Assembly: GCA_964488495.1 (NCBI GenBank)
Contig: CAZAUQ010000001.1
Span: 62,001-126,000 of the forward strand
Source of the DNA: UBA1402 sp964488495
GTDB taxonomy: Bacteria > Bacteroidota > Bacteroidia > Bacteroidales > UBA1402
Length of the DNA: 64,000 nucleotides
Direction of reading: 5' to 3'
Below the pieces are notes generated by a model. The model saw nothing but the letters and a program-made list of their open reading frames with translations, had not been told where the DNA came from and searched no databases. Position 1 is the stretch's first letter; each line of letters starts with the position of its first letter. Both the position numbers and the translations under genes were made by a program. Below, in pieces: positions 1 to 10,256 of the stretch.

Positions 1-2362
1 CCTTTGCCTCATCCTGGAGACGAATATAGGCCAGCAGACGGCCGTTCTGGCAGCGCTGACGGTTGTCGCGGTAGTTTTCACTTACGTTATTACCACCGTT
101 TTCGAGTCCTAACAAGCTGGCCGGGCCAATTATATAACACAGGATTTCGTTGTCGGCCAGAAATACCAGATTTCCCTCTTTGTCGACCACTTCTATTTCC
201 AATTGTATAAAGTTTGTATTTCCGGTTTCTACAAAGTTTGCCCGTATGGCATAAGGTGCTCGGCTGCTGACAATTTTATCGCTGACACTTGCAGTGGCAG
301 CATTGCTTTCATAGCCTGACACTTCGAGTTCTCCGGGTTGGTATGGTATATCCCAATATATGATGGCAGTTTGTTCGTCATAGGTCTTGCGCTCTCCGAC
401 AGTTTGTCCGTTTAGTCTGAGTTCGGCTTCGGCACAATTGGTATAAGCCACTACACGAATCTGTTGACCTTCTTCGTAATTCCAGATTTGTGGTGCATCG
501 GTAGATAACCATTGCCTGCTGCTGCGTCTGTTGCTGCCTCCGACAGGGTAGGTGCCGACATATATCACCGGCGATTCGCTCCAGAGTGCTCTTCTAAAAT
601 ATCCTCTGGGTTTGATACGACCGGCCAGGTCAATGAGTCCGGTAGTAAATCCTCTGGATGGCCATCTGCCCGATTCTCCAAGGTAATCGAAACCGGTCCA
701 GAGAAATTGCCCCATGATATAGTCTTTGCTTGTAACTGCTTTCCAGTCTTCGATCCCGTGGCGGTTTTCGCTGCCGTAGAGGACTCTGTCGGGATAGGTT
801 TTGTGATCTTCTTCGTAGCGACCTTCGGTGTAATTGTAACCTACCACATCGAGTGCTTCGGGATAGGTGGTAAAATTAGACATAACGGCTCCGGCAAGGC
901 CGGCTGTAACGGGCCTGGAGGTGTCGTGTTGTTTAACAACAGCAGCGAGTTCAGAGGCTATTTCGCCCAAACGCTCGGCCCGGGGCTGACCGGTCAAATA
1001 GCCCCTTACGTGTTGTTGCCCTATACCTTCCTGATCGAGTATGGGATGTGAATAGGGATCGTTGGGGTAATCAACTTCATTACCGATACTCCACATAATC
1101 ACACTGGGGTGGTTTCTGTCACGCCTTACCATATCGGCCAGATCGCGTTTGCACCATTCCCTGAAGTAGAGGGCAGAGCCCTGAAAGCCGGGAGTACCGA
1201 CATTCCAGCCTTCGATCCATTTCTTTTTGGGGTATTCCCATTCGTCAAAGGCTTCGTTGTTTACCAACAATCCCAATTCGTCACAGAGCTCATAAACGCA
1301 AGTGGCCTGAGGATTATGGCTGGTCCGTATGGCATTACAACCCAGTGACTTCAGCTGAATTAGCCTTCTACGCCATACTTCACGATCTACGGCGGCTCCC
1401 AGGCAGCCGGCATCGTGATGCATACAGATTCCTTTGATTTTAAGCGATTTCCCGTTCAGGCTGAAGCCCTTGTCGGGATCGAAGTTGATGGTGCGTATGC
1501 CAACGCTGATGTTGGTTTGATCTAAGACTTCGTTGTTGTTCAATAGGCTTGTTTCCAGACGGTAGAGGTAGGGACGATTCAGATCCCAAAGTTCGCAATT
1601 TTGTACTTTCAGTTCCTGCCTGAGCTTGCCCTTTTCTCCGGCCGGTATGAGCACTTTCCCCTGAGTACTGCTTATCAGTTTGCCCTTGTTGTCGTAAATG
1701 TCTTGACGGAGAATACAACTCATATCTTTTGAACCTTCGTTGATTACTTCGCTTTGAATTTTGACAAGGGCATTTTTCTCTTTTACCTCTGTTTGATAAG
1801 AAACACCCCAAAGATCAATATGGGTTTTGGGAGCATTAACCAGCCAGACGTCACGGTATATTCCTGAGCCCGTATACCACCTTGAATCAGCATAATCTTC
1901 GTGATCTACTCTGACGGCCAGCACATTTCTTCCTCCAAAATGAATATAGGGTGTCAGGTCGTACATAAAGGAGATATAACCATTAGGGCGTTTGCCTATC
2001 CACTTGCCGTTAATGAAGACTTCGCTGTTCTTGTAAACGCCTTCAAAATAGATAAAGACCTTTTGCCCTTCCAGATCGGAGGGAATGTCCAGGTCTTTTC
2101 GGTACCAGGCAATACCTCCGGGCAAATAGCCTGTGCAGCTTGCCCATTGCGGGCTGGGTGTGCCTTCCACACTCCAGTCGTGCGGCAATTGCAGTTGTCT
2201 CCAGGAAGAATGATTCAGAAACTCAGCCCCGCCGTATTTTAGGTCACCAAAATTAAAATACCAGTCTTTATTAATGAGCTGCCGCTTGCCAAAGCCTTGT
2301 GTAAAGCCGGGACAAGCGGTCAGCAATATCAGACAAATCGTACATATCATGCGGATTACCAT
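1..2362 (-). CDS. GH2 beta-galactosidase-type glycoside hydrolase (3' end outside window)
   Basis: Secreted exo-glycosidase of family GH2, expected to remove beta-linked galactose or a related sugar from pectin side chains. The visible part is 787 codons and the reading frame is still open at base 1. It begins with a signal peptide (MVIRMICTICLILLTA), followed by the jelly-roll sugar-binding domain (LPHDWSVEG), an Ig-like domain and the TIM barrel. The acid/base Glu is in MWSIGNEVDYP and the nucleophile Glu in VLYGSENRHG, both intact. Further C-terminal Ig-like domains are being read where the window ends. The ATG at 2362 was chosen because it lies just before the hydrophobic signal and about 27 nt after a promoter-like element. 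It follows the pectate lyase operon on the same strand after 106 nt. The GH2 assignment is firm; the exact substrate is not. Confidence 0.93.
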   Translation of the reverse strand, partial: MVIRMICTICLILLTACPGFTQGFGKRQLINKDWYFNFGDLKYGGAEFLNHSSWRQLQLPHDWSVEGTPSPQWASCTGYLPGGIAWYRKDLDIPSDLEGQKVFIYFEGVYKNSEVFINGKWIGKRPNGYISFMYDLTPYIHFGGRNVLAVRVDHEDYADSRWYTGSGIYRDVWLVNAPKTHIDLWGVSYQTEVKEKNALVKIQSEVINEGSKDMSCILRQDIYDNKGKLISSTQGKVLIPAGEKGKLRQELKVQNCELWDLNRPYLYRLETSLLNNNEVLDQTNISVGIRTINFDPDKGFSLNGKSLKIKGICMHHDAGCLGAAVDREVWRRRLIQLKSLGCNAIRTSHNPQATCVYELCDELGLLVNNEAFDEWEYPKKKWIEGWNVGTPGFQGSALYFREWCKRDLADMVRRDRNHPSVIMWSIGNEVDYPNDPYSHPILDQEGIGQQHVRGYLTGQPRAERLGEIASELAAVVKQHDTSRPVTAGLAGAVMSNFTTYPEALDVVGYNYTEGRYEEDHKTYPDRVLYGSENRHGIEDWKAVTSKDYIMGQFLWTGFDYLGESGRWPSRGFTTGLIDLAGRIKPRGYFRRALWSESPVIYVGTYPVGGSNRRSSRQWLSTDAPQIWNYEEGQQIRVVAYTNCAEAELRLNGQTVGERKTYDEQTAIIYWDIPYQPGELEVSGYESNAATASVSDKIVSSRAPYAIRANFVETGNTNFIQLEIEVVDKEGNLVFLADNEILCYIIGPASLLGLENGGNNVSENYRDNRQRCQNGRLLAYIRLQDEAK

Positions 2363-2388
2363 ACTATTGAGTTTTAAGGTTATTACCG

Positions 2389-2420
2389 CAAAGATGCCAC
2401 GATTGCTTTAGAAATGCAAA
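2389..2420 (-). promoter_or_regulatory. Bacteroidota-type promoter of the GH2 gene
   Basis: On the minus strand a TTTG (2417-2420) is followed after 20 nt by CATCTTTG (2389-2396), one mismatch from the TAnnTTTG -7 consensus of the Bacteroidota primary sigma factor. The implied transcript starts about 20-25 nt before the ATG. This suggests GH2 can be transcribed separately from the lyase operon upstream. Confidence 0.4.
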
Positions 2421-2468
2421 TTCATTTTCATCAATAAACCCTGTAATTTATTCTTTAAACACTAGAAT

Positions 2469-4851
2469 TCATTCATTGCCTGCACAAACTCCAAATCGGC
2501 GGATCATACTGCTGCCCAGGGCGTCGCTTACCTGAACATCAATGTAGGTGATACCTTTAAATTCTTTGGGGGCTTTGAGCTGAGCCTGTTGGTCTGTGAT
2601 TTTTACTTTAAGATTGCCGGCATCGATGATTTCATACTTTGGAGCATCCTGATAAGCGATAAAAAATTGTTGTAAATCAATGCTGCCATTTCCTTTTTTG
2701 TCGAGGCAGAAACGGGGAAGAGACATCCACCGAAGGTAATCTTCCAGTGCTGTATAACCGTCCCGATCCTCGTCTGCATTGGCGTCCGAGAAGTCACCCG
2801 GGGTGGATGACGGATTGCTGCCCTGCATTTTCTCCCACCAATCGGGCAGACCGTCGTAATCGGAGTCAAAGCCTTCGGGACGGACTTCTTGGGGATAATC
2901 CTCGTAACCTCCGGCTTCATCCTGATGGTCTATTAATCCGGGTTTTTTGGATTTACTGCCGGTATAGCTAAAGCTGCCTTCCATTGTTTCGCGGACTATT
3001 CGTTGATCGTGCTCGTCAAACAGCGGCATGTTGCAGCCCACATCGGAGAGCACCGATTTGTAAGCATCGGCAGCGGATTCAATGTTGGCATGAGAGGGGA
3101 AGAAAGGCTGATCTACAAACACTTCCCAATCAAGTTGTTGATTTCTGTAGAGTTGATAGGCTCTTCCGCAACTGTCAATGCTGCCGTCACAAGCCAGATT
3201 GCCATCGGTGTTTTCTATGACATTGCCTTTGTAATAATAACTTTGCGAGCCGGAACCCAGTCCTTCGAGCTGAGCTTTCAGAATGATGTCCTGCGAGGTG
3301 GCGGGGCCTTTCTTGTAGTAGTTATTGACAAAATTCACCTGATGTGCACCACCGTCGGTAGCCCTTGTTCCCCAGTTGTAAACCACATTGTTAAAGATGT
3401 CCATTCGACCGGCATAGGCTCCGTAAGCATCGAGCCCTCCGCCCAGGCTCCAGTTGCGTCCGTTGCAATGGGCCAGCAGGTTGTGATGGAAACTGCCGAT
3501 GTCACCGCCAATGGTGGCTGCGTAACCGTGACCGGTGCCTTCTCCGTAATTCTTATGTCCTGCAATATTCAGAGCTTCCGCTATCATGGTGCGCTGGAGG
3601 CTGAAATTTTTACCGCCTCGTGAACTGAAGCCTTCATCTATGGTCCAGCTGATGGAACAGTGGTCAATGATGCTGTTGTTGGCTCCGGCCATACCCATTC
3701 CGTCGTAGGTTTGGCCCGCACCGAGACGAAGCCTGACGAAACGACAGATGGCTTCACTGCCAATGCCGAAAGGCGCTGAACGTATGCAAATCCCTTTGCC
3801 CGGAGCTGTTTGGCCGGCAACGGTAACGAAGGGTTGATTCAATACCAGTCTGGATTTTAGTTCTATAACGCCGGAAACATTAAACACGATGGTGCGAGGC
3901 CCAATGTCTTTGGTGACGGCTTCCCGCAGGCTGCCGGGACCGTCGTCGTTGAGATTGGTTACCACCACTACTTTTCCGCCGCGCCCTCCTGTAGCATAGC
4001 GTCCGTAACCCTCAGCACCTTCGAAAGCCAGTTGCCTGGGCCGGAATGTCCAGATATCTCCCTGTGTTGTTTCACCTAGTTGATTCACCTGATCTACTCT
4101 CCAGTAATAGGTGTCCATACTGTAGAGATATTGTACCGGATAAAAGGTTTGACCCACCGGAAGTTTGGCCAGTAAACTGGCCTGACTGCCTAACATCTCC
4201 TTGTCGAGGCTGAAATAAACCAGTTGTTCTTTCAGATCTCCCTGACGAGCTGTTTCCCATTCCAGATTCAGAAAACCGGCGTCGGCGTCGGCATGCATAT
4301 CCATGTCGGCAGGAACTGGTTTCCGGGCTTTTTTGTTGTAGTCGGTGGTATTGATTTCGAAACCGTCAATGCATACGTTCTGAACGGTGATTTTCCCATC
4401 CTTGGCGTTGAATGTTTTATCCGATTCGAACAAAAGACTGATTACCTGTTGTTGATTGGCAACATCAACCACGGTATACACGCTGCTGGCTTCGCTGTTG
4501 AGTTCTACACGGTTGCTGCAATACAGATTGCTTTGTACAAGTTGTCCGTTGCAATATACGTTGATGGGGCTGAAGTCTTTTTCTTCGCTTTTACCCCAGG
4601 TATTGTGAAAGGTCTGAATGCTGTGTTTTCCCCTTGGCAGGCCGGAAATAAGCATTTCAATANNNNNNNNNNNNNNNNNNNNNNNNNNNNNNNNNNNNNN
4701 NNNNNNNNNNNNNNNNNNNNNNNNNNNNNNNNNNNNNNNNNNNNNNNNNNNNNNNNNNNNNNTGATTCAGGTCAACTTTGATTACAGGTTTTTGCGCTGT
4801 GGCTACCAGGAAGACACAGGCAAATAACATAAAGGCTGCTCTTTTTTTCAT
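2469..4851 (-). CDS. PL1-like pectate lyase, copy 3 of tandem array (interrupted by assembly gap)
   Basis: Secreted pectate lyase cleaving polygalacturonan by beta-elimination. The N-terminal piece (MKKRAAFMLFACVFLVATA signal, then QKPVIKVDLN) lies right of the gap, and the remaining 728 codons lie left of it. Domains in order: beta-sandwich N-domain, Fn3-like domain, parallel beta-helix lyase (from FEGAEGYGRYATGGRGG to about NVIENT), a Ca-binding linker of the DSDYDGLPDWWEK type, and a C-terminal beta domain. It ends FGVCAGNE without a type IX sorting domain. The two pieces are in different frames, but this is not a real frameshift. Comparison with the two neighbouring paralogs indicates about 80 codons are missing, while the N run would allow only 33. 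It is 19 nt downstream of copy 2 and so in the same operon. Confidence 0.85.
4663..4762. other. Assembly gap (100 N) inside pectate lyase copy 3
   Basis: A run of exactly 100 N. By alignment with the two paralogs the true missing stretch is roughly 230-250 nt. The flanking lyase N-domains are repeated nearby, which may explain why assembly failed here. Confidence 0.95.
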
Positions 4852-4870
4852 GATTGATAAATAAGGGTTA

Positions 4871-7411
4871 TTAATTTTTAATATATAATCCGATGGTTCT
4901 TTGCATGGAGTCAGTATCATCGTCGCTCACTTCCAGCATGAAATAACTGATTCCGTTTGCTTTGTTTTTTGCTTTAATGCTCGCTTTGGATCCTTTAATT
5001 TTAATATCGGCCTGAGTTGCTCCGACTACCTTAAAGACCGGGTTTTTGTAGAATCCAAGGCTGAAATCAGTAAGATCCAGAGTGAGGCTTTGGTTTTTAT
5101 CCAGAATAATCTGAGGTACCGACATCCATTCCAGGTAATCTTCCAGAGCAGTGTAACCGTCTTTATCCGGATCGGCATTGCTGTCTCCAAAGTCTCCTTT
5201 GGGCGAGTGAGGATTGCTGCCCTGTAATTTTTCCCACCAGTCGGGTAAGCCGTCATTATCTGAGTCAAAATCATCGGGACGTCGAATCTCAGGGTAATCC
5301 TCATATCCTCCTGCATCCTTTTCGTGGTCAATGATGCCTTTGTTTTTTGTGGGATCTTTCGAGGATAATTCAGGGAACTCTGCATCGATGGCCACTCTTT
5401 TGCTGCTGCCAGAATAGGTATAGCTGCCATCTAAGGTTTCGCGGATGATACGCTGATCGTATTGATCGGCCAAAGGCAAATTGCATCCGACATCGGAGAG
5501 TACCGATTTATAAGCTAGAGTTGCTGCCTGAATCTTGGCAAAAGAGGGGAAAAAGGCTGTGTCTACAAAGACTTCCCAATTGAGAATCTGTCTGTTGTAA
5601 AGTGTATATAAGCGTCCACAGGTATTGTCGCTGCCATCGCATAGAGTTTTACCCTCCTGGTCAACCATGACATTTCCGTCGTAATAATAGCTTTGAGTGC
5701 CGGCTCCTACGCCTTCGAGTTGTGCGTGCAGCATATTGAATTGAGTAGTGGAAGGGCCTGTTTTGTAATAATTGTTTACAAAATTCACCTGATGAGCCCC
5801 TCCGTCGGTAGCTCGAACACTCCAGTTATAAACTACGTTATTGAAAATATCCAGTTTACCGGCGTAATGTCCGCTGCCGTCCAAACCTCCTCCCAAACTC
5901 CAGTTACGGCCGTAGCAATGTGCCAGCAGATTGTGATGGAAGGAACCGACATTGCCGCCTATGGTGGCCGCATAGCCGTGTCCGGTGCCCGGAGGGTAAT
6001 TTTTATGACCTGCCAGGTTGAGTGCTTCGGAAATGAGTGTGCGTTGCAGGGTGATATTTTGAGCGTTACGTGAGCTGAAGGCTTCGTCGCTGGTCCAGCT
6101 TACAGAGCAATGGTCGACAATGCTGTGGTTGGCTCCGGCCATCCCCAAACCGTCTCCTGTGGCTCCGCTACCCAGTCTGAATCGAAGGAAACGGCAAACG
6201 CTTTCACTACCGACACCAAAAGGAGCAGAACGTATGCAAATGCCTTTGCCCGGAGCCGTTTGTCCGGCAATAGTGATGTGGCTTTGTCCCTGACTTAAAC
6301 GGGATTTCAGCGTGATGACGCCGGAGACATTAAAAACAATGGTTCTCGGTCCTATGTCACGACTGACAGCTTCACGGAAACTGCCCGGCCCATCGTCGTT
6401 GAGGTTGGTTACCACCACCACTTTCCCGCCGCGTCCTCCGGTAGCATAACGACCGTAGCCTTCGGCTCCTCTAAAGGCCAGCCTGCGCGGTTGAAAACTC
6501 CATACATCGCCCCGGATTATATTTCCGTTTTCTTCTTGCTGATCAACTCTCCAATAATAGCGCTGCAGGCAATACAAATCTTTGACAGGCAAGGAACAAT
6601 CTGCTTCGGACAAAACAGCCGCAGCCTGCTTGCTGTTACCGCTTTCTATTGTCGCCACGGTGGCAGAGTCTGTGCCGAAATAAAGAAACTGCTTGACGAT
6701 TTTTAAATTGGGCGCTTTTTCCCAAATTAAGTTGATATATCCTTTGTCTGCATCGGCGTGGAGATCTCCATCGGAAGGCGAGGGCAGTCTGGCCTGCTTG
6801 CTGCGATCAGGGGTATTGATTTCAAAACCGTCCAGACAGATTCCTCCGCCATCTTCAGCAGCAAATTGCAATACTATTTCCTGTGTTTCGTTTTCTACAT
6901 CCAGCATAGTGTACAAAATGGTCGCTTCACAGTTGGCTATTACCCTGCAGGTTCTTTCTATTTTTTCATGTACTTTTTTTCCATTCAGATACACTGTAAT
7001 CAGACCTTGTGAAACGCTGCCGGGGCTGTTCCATGAATTGTGAAAAGTCTGCAGGCTGTGTTGTCCGGGAGGCAGCCCTGTGATACGCATCTCCAGTATT
7101 CCCTTGCCGGCCACTGAAATTCCGTCGTTGGCCAGTCGGGCAAAATAGGGAGATTGTATTTGCATTTTGGACCAGCCGGTTTCGAGAATTGCTCTTTCTG
7201 AGCCTATTGCTTTCAGTTCTACTCTGATCCCCGAGAAAACAGCTTTACTGCTTTGATTTGCCGGAACTACCCAAGAGGTATAGCCGGGTTCGTTCACTTC
7301 GGACATGCGACGTCCAAACTGATTGATATCTACTTTAATAACAGGAACTTGAGCTTGTAGTGTAACAAAAATAATTGAACCAAGGATTAGGCTGAGGATT
7401 TTGAATTTCAT
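4871..7411 (-). CDS. PL1-like pectate lyase, copy 2 of tandem array
   Basis: Secreted pectate lyase of 846 residues. Order: signal peptide (MKFKILSLILGSIIFVTLQA), N-terminal beta-sandwich (about 20-195), Fn3-like domain (about 215-310), right-handed beta-helix lyase domain starting FRGAEGYGRYATGGRGG (about 315-650), a calcium-binding spacer (DSDNDGLPDWWEKLQGSN) and a short C-terminal beta domain ending LYIKN. There is no sorting domain. Conserved helix motifs shared with the other copies are GICIRSAPFG, GHGYAATIGG and SFHHNLLAHC. I start at the ATG at 7411. The frame extends one codon to a TTG at 7414, but the ATG overlaps the upstream stop as TGATG, which implies translational coupling. It carries an extra segment near SSKRVAIDAEFPELSS absent from copies 1 and 3. 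Confidence 0.92.
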   Translation of the reverse strand: MKFKILSLILGSIIFVTLQAQVPVIKVDINQFGRRMSEVNEPGYTSWVVPANQSSKAVFSGIRVELKAIGSERAILETGWSKMQIQSPYFARLANDGISVAGKGILEMRITGLPPGQHSLQTFHNSWNSPGSVSQGLITVYLNGKKVHEKIERTCRVIANCEATILYTMLDVENETQEIVLQFAAEDGGGICLDGFEINTPDRSKQARLPSPSDGDLHADADKGYINLIWEKAPNLKIVKQFLYFGTDSATVATIESGNSKQAAAVLSEADCSLPVKDLYCLQRYYWRVDQQEENGNIIRGDVWSFQPRRLAFRGAEGYGRYATGGRGGKVVVVTNLNDDGPGSFREAVSRDIGPRTIVFNVSGVITLKSRLSQGQSHITIAGQTAPGKGICIRSAPFGVGSESVCRFLRFRLGSGATGDGLGMAGANHSIVDHCSVSWTSDEAFSSRNAQNITLQRTLISEALNLAGHKNYPPGTGHGYAATIGGNVGSFHHNLLAHCYGRNWSLGGGLDGSGHYAGKLDIFNNVVYNWSVRATDGGAHQVNFVNNYYKTGPSTTQFNMLHAQLEGVGAGTQSYYYDGNVMVDQEGKTLCDGSDNTCGRLYTLYNRQILNWEVFVDTAFFPSFAKIQAATLAYKSVLSDVGCNLPLADQYDQRIIRETLDGSYTYSGSSKRVAIDAEFPELSSKDPTKNKGIIDHEKDAGGYEDYPEIRRPDDFDSDNDGLPDWWEKLQGSNPHSPKGDFGDSNADPDKDGYTALEDYLEWMSVPQIILDKNQSLTLDLTDFSLGFYKNPVFKVVGATQADIKIKGSKASIKAKNKANGISYFMLEVSDDDTDSMQRTIGLYIKN

Positions 7412-10248
7412 CAATTGGACGATTTAAGGACTTTGAATACTTCGTTAATATCTCCATGCCGGAGATCTTTTATTTTTAAGAGATAGAGCTGATCGCTTAA
7501 TTGTTCGGTAAAGAGAATCTGAAGATGGTTGAGACCCTGATCCATCCGGTAAATTTTTCTGAAAATTTCTTTTCCGTTTAATTGATGCAGGCTGACACTC
7601 AATGGTTGGTTGCCGGTGGAATAGCAGTCGATGTTGATATGATCTTGAAATTGTTTAGGATAGACTTCAGGTTTCCCGAGCTTGCCGGTTTCTTTCAAGG
7701 CTGTATTATTGCTGTCTTCAGCCTGTACCAAAATACCGATTCTTCGTTGCATGCTGCTGTTCTCATCGTCTCTGACTTCAAAGTCCAGATAGCTGATGCC
7801 TTCGAAATCATTATGAGGAAGTACTATAGCCTGAGCGGCGTCAAAACTAAGCTGCAGGTTTTCGGCTTCTACCAGGCTAAAGACGGGATTATTTACGTAG
7901 GCCAATGTAAAAGGGGTCAAATCGATGGTGTCGGCAGTATTTTTATAAAGATAGAAGTGGGGAACGGACATCCATTCCAGGTAATCTTCCAGGACAGTAT
8001 AGCCGTCCATATCCGGATCGGCATTGCTGTCCGAAAAATCGCCGCTGGCAGAGTTTGGATTACTGCCGTGCAGCTTTTCCCACCAATCGGGCAATCCATC
8101 CAGGTCGGAGTCGAAATCTGTTGAACGTTGCATTTCGGGATAATCTTCGTAACCTTCGGCTTCGTCCTGGTGATCAATAATACCGCCTTTTTGAGTTTTG
8201 CTGCCTGTGTAGGTATAGCTGCCGTTGAGCGTTTCATTGATTATACGCTGGTCGTGTTCATCAAAAACGGGCATAGTACAACCTACATCAGAAAGCACAG
8301 ATTTATAGGCATCTTTGGCCGGTTCAACAGAAGCGTAGGAAGGAAAGAAAGGTTCATCCACAAAGACTTGCCAGTCAACGACCTGATCACCTGAAGTGAC
8401 GTAAGTGCGGGAACAACTGTTGTCGCTACCGTCGCAGGCAAGACTGCCATTTGTATTTTCGACCATGTTGCCGGCATAGTAATAACTTTGTGAACCTTTA
8501 CCGGTGCCCTCAAGCTGGGCTTTAAGAATAGTGTTTTGCGATGTGGCTGCTCCTTTTTTGTAATAATTGTTGACAAAATTTACTTCGTATGCACCTCCGT
8601 CGGTAGCTCTTGATCCCCAATTGTAAACGACATTATTGAAAATATCCAGTCTTCCGGCGTAATAACCGGCAGCGTCAAGACCTCCGCCTAAGCTCCAGTT
8701 CCGGCCGCTGCAATGAGCCAGCAGATTATGATGAAAACTGCCGATATCTCCGCCAATGGTAGCGGCATAACCATGGCCCGTGCCCTCAGGGTAATTGGAA
8801 TGCCCTGCAATATTGAGGGCTTCAGAAATCAAAGTCCTTTGCAAGGTGATATTTTTGGCGTTGCGCGAACTGAATGCTTCATCTATGGTCCAGCTTATGG
8901 AACAATGATCCACAATACTGTAGTCGCCTCCTGCCATTCCTAAACCGTCGTAAGTAGTTCCTGCTCCAAGTCTGACACGTAAGAAACGGCAAATACTTTC
9001 GTCTCCTACGCCAAAGGGAGCTGAACGAATGCAGATTCCCTTACCCGGAGCGGATTGTCCGGCAATGGTGATATTTGATTGACTTTGAGTTAAACGGGAA
9101 TTCAATTGAATTATACCCGATACATTAAACAAGATGGTTCTGGGACCAATGTCTTTGGTGACAGCTTCGCGGAAACTGCCGGGTCCGTCGTCATTCAGGT
9201 TGGTTACATATACCACTTTGCCTCCGCGTCCGCCTATGGCATGGCGGCCATAGCCCTCGGCTCCCCGGAATGCCAGCTGGCGGGGCCGGAAACTCCAGAC
9301 CTGCCCCTGGGTGATATTGCCTGCATCATCCTCTTGGTTAACTTTCCAATAATAAACATTCATACTGTAGAGATTCTCAACGTGATAAGTGCTGTCTTCT
9401 CTTTCTAGTTCTGCCAATTTACAGCTGGTATCAGCTGAAGCTACTGCAGCGGAATCAGTACTGTAATAAAGGATATTCCTTACAGAGTTGGCCGCAGGTT
9501 GCCAGCTGAGATCCAAAAATCCGCTGTCTGCAATGGTATGCATATCCTTATCCGAAGGATAGGGGGCAGTAGCTTGTTTGGCTGTTTGAGGAGTATTAAG
9601 TTCAAAACCGTTGATCGTTACACTGATTTCTACATTTTTAAGAACATTGGGATCAGATACTTTGGTTTCTGTCGAAGTAAACTCTTTATCCGATTCAAAC
9701 AGGAAGACAATCTCCTGTCCTTCGTACTCTACTTCAAAATTGGTATATAAGGTGGTAGCGTGGGAATTGACTTCAACCCGGTTGGAACGTAATATGTTTT
9801 CGTGAACCAAATTGCCGTTGAGATAGACATCGAAAGGGCAAAATGCGTTGTTGTCGGGATTACTCCAGGTGTTATGAAAGCTTTGTAAACTATGTTCTCC
9901 GACTGCCAGTCCGCGGATGCGCAGTTCTATATCACCACCTTCGTTGCTGGAACTCGTGACCCCGTCGTTGGCCAGACGGGCATAATAAGGGCTTTGGATA
10001 TGCAATTTAGACCAGCCGGTTTTAAGAGTAGAATATTCGGGATGGATAGCTGTGAGTACAAATTCCACTCCTGATAAGGTAATTGAATCTTTGCTTTGCG
10101 AAGCAACAACCCAGGGGGTGTAACCCGGTTCGTTCACTTCTGATTCAGGACGTCCGGACAAATTTAAGTCTACTCTGACTACAGGCTCACCGGCTAAAAT
10201 ATTCAGGCAAAACAATCCTCCTGACAACAACAATAATAAATGTTTCAT
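7411..10248 (-). CDS. PL1-like pectate lyase with type IX secretion C-terminal domain, copy 1
   Basis: The largest of three tandem pectate lyases (945 residues). It has a signal peptide (MKHLLLLLSGGLFCLNILA), beta-sandwich N-domain, Fn3-like domain, beta-helix lyase (from FRGAEGYGRHAIGGRGG), calcium-binding spacer (DSDLDGLPDWWEKLHGSN) and beta domain. Unlike its paralogs it then has an extra stretch of about 85 residues (roughly 860-945) with features of a T9SS type A sorting domain: VYPKQFQDHINI, a VSLHQLNGKEIF strand, a G-L-N turn, LYLLKI and a final strand FKVLK. This predicts export across the outer membrane by the Por system and possibly surface attachment, so it may be the cell-surface enzyme while the others stay periplasmic. 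It lies 8 nt after the beta-helix gene and overlaps copy 2 by one base. Confidence 0.92.
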   Translation of the reverse strand: MKHLLLLLSGGLFCLNILAGEPVVRVDLNLSGRPESEVNEPGYTPWVVASQSKDSITLSGVEFVLTAIHPEYSTLKTGWSKLHIQSPYYARLANDGVTSSSNEGGDIELRIRGLAVGEHSLQSFHNTWSNPDNNAFCPFDVYLNGNLVHENILRSNRVEVNSHATTLYTNFEVEYEGQEIVFLFESDKEFTSTETKVSDPNVLKNVEISVTINGFELNTPQTAKQATAPYPSDKDMHTIADSGFLDLSWQPAANSVRNILYYSTDSAAVASADTSCKLAELEREDSTYHVENLYSMNVYYWKVNQEDDAGNITQGQVWSFRPRQLAFRGAEGYGRHAIGGRGGKVVYVTNLNDDGPGSFREAVTKDIGPRTILFNVSGIIQLNSRLTQSQSNITIAGQSAPGKGICIRSAPFGVGDESICRFLRVRLGAGTTYDGLGMAGGDYSIVDHCSISWTIDEAFSSRNAKNITLQRTLISEALNIAGHSNYPEGTGHGYAATIGGDIGSFHHNLLAHCSGRNWSLGGGLDAAGYYAGRLDIFNNVVYNWGSRATDGGAYEVNFVNNYYKKGAATSQNTILKAQLEGTGKGSQSYYYAGNMVENTNGSLACDGSDNSCSRTYVTSGDQVVDWQVFVDEPFFPSYASVEPAKDAYKSVLSDVGCTMPVFDEHDQRIINETLNGSYTYTGSKTQKGGIIDHQDEAEGYEDYPEMQRSTDFDSDLDGLPDWWEKLHGSNPNSASGDFSDSNADPDMDGYTVLEDYLEWMSVPHFYLYKNTADTIDLTPFTLAYVNNPVFSLVEAENLQLSFDAAQAIVLPHNDFEGISYLDFEVRDDENSSMQRRIGILVQAEDSNNTALKETGKLGKPEVYPKQFQDHINIDCYSTGNQPLSVSLHQLNGKEIFRKIYRMDQGLNHLQILFTEQLSDQLYLLKIKDLRHGDINEVFKVLKSSN

Positions 10249-10256
10249 AAGATGAT

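Noticed and set aside
3003..3623. Long plus-strand open frames inside the pectate lyases (also 5693-6073, 7582-8124)
   Set aside because: They are antisense shadows of conserved lyase domains, recur at equivalent places in each paralog, and resemble no protein family.
2469..4851. Pectate lyase copy 3 as a frameshifted pseudogene
   Set aside because: The frame change falls exactly on an N run of arbitrary length; both sides match intact paralogs.
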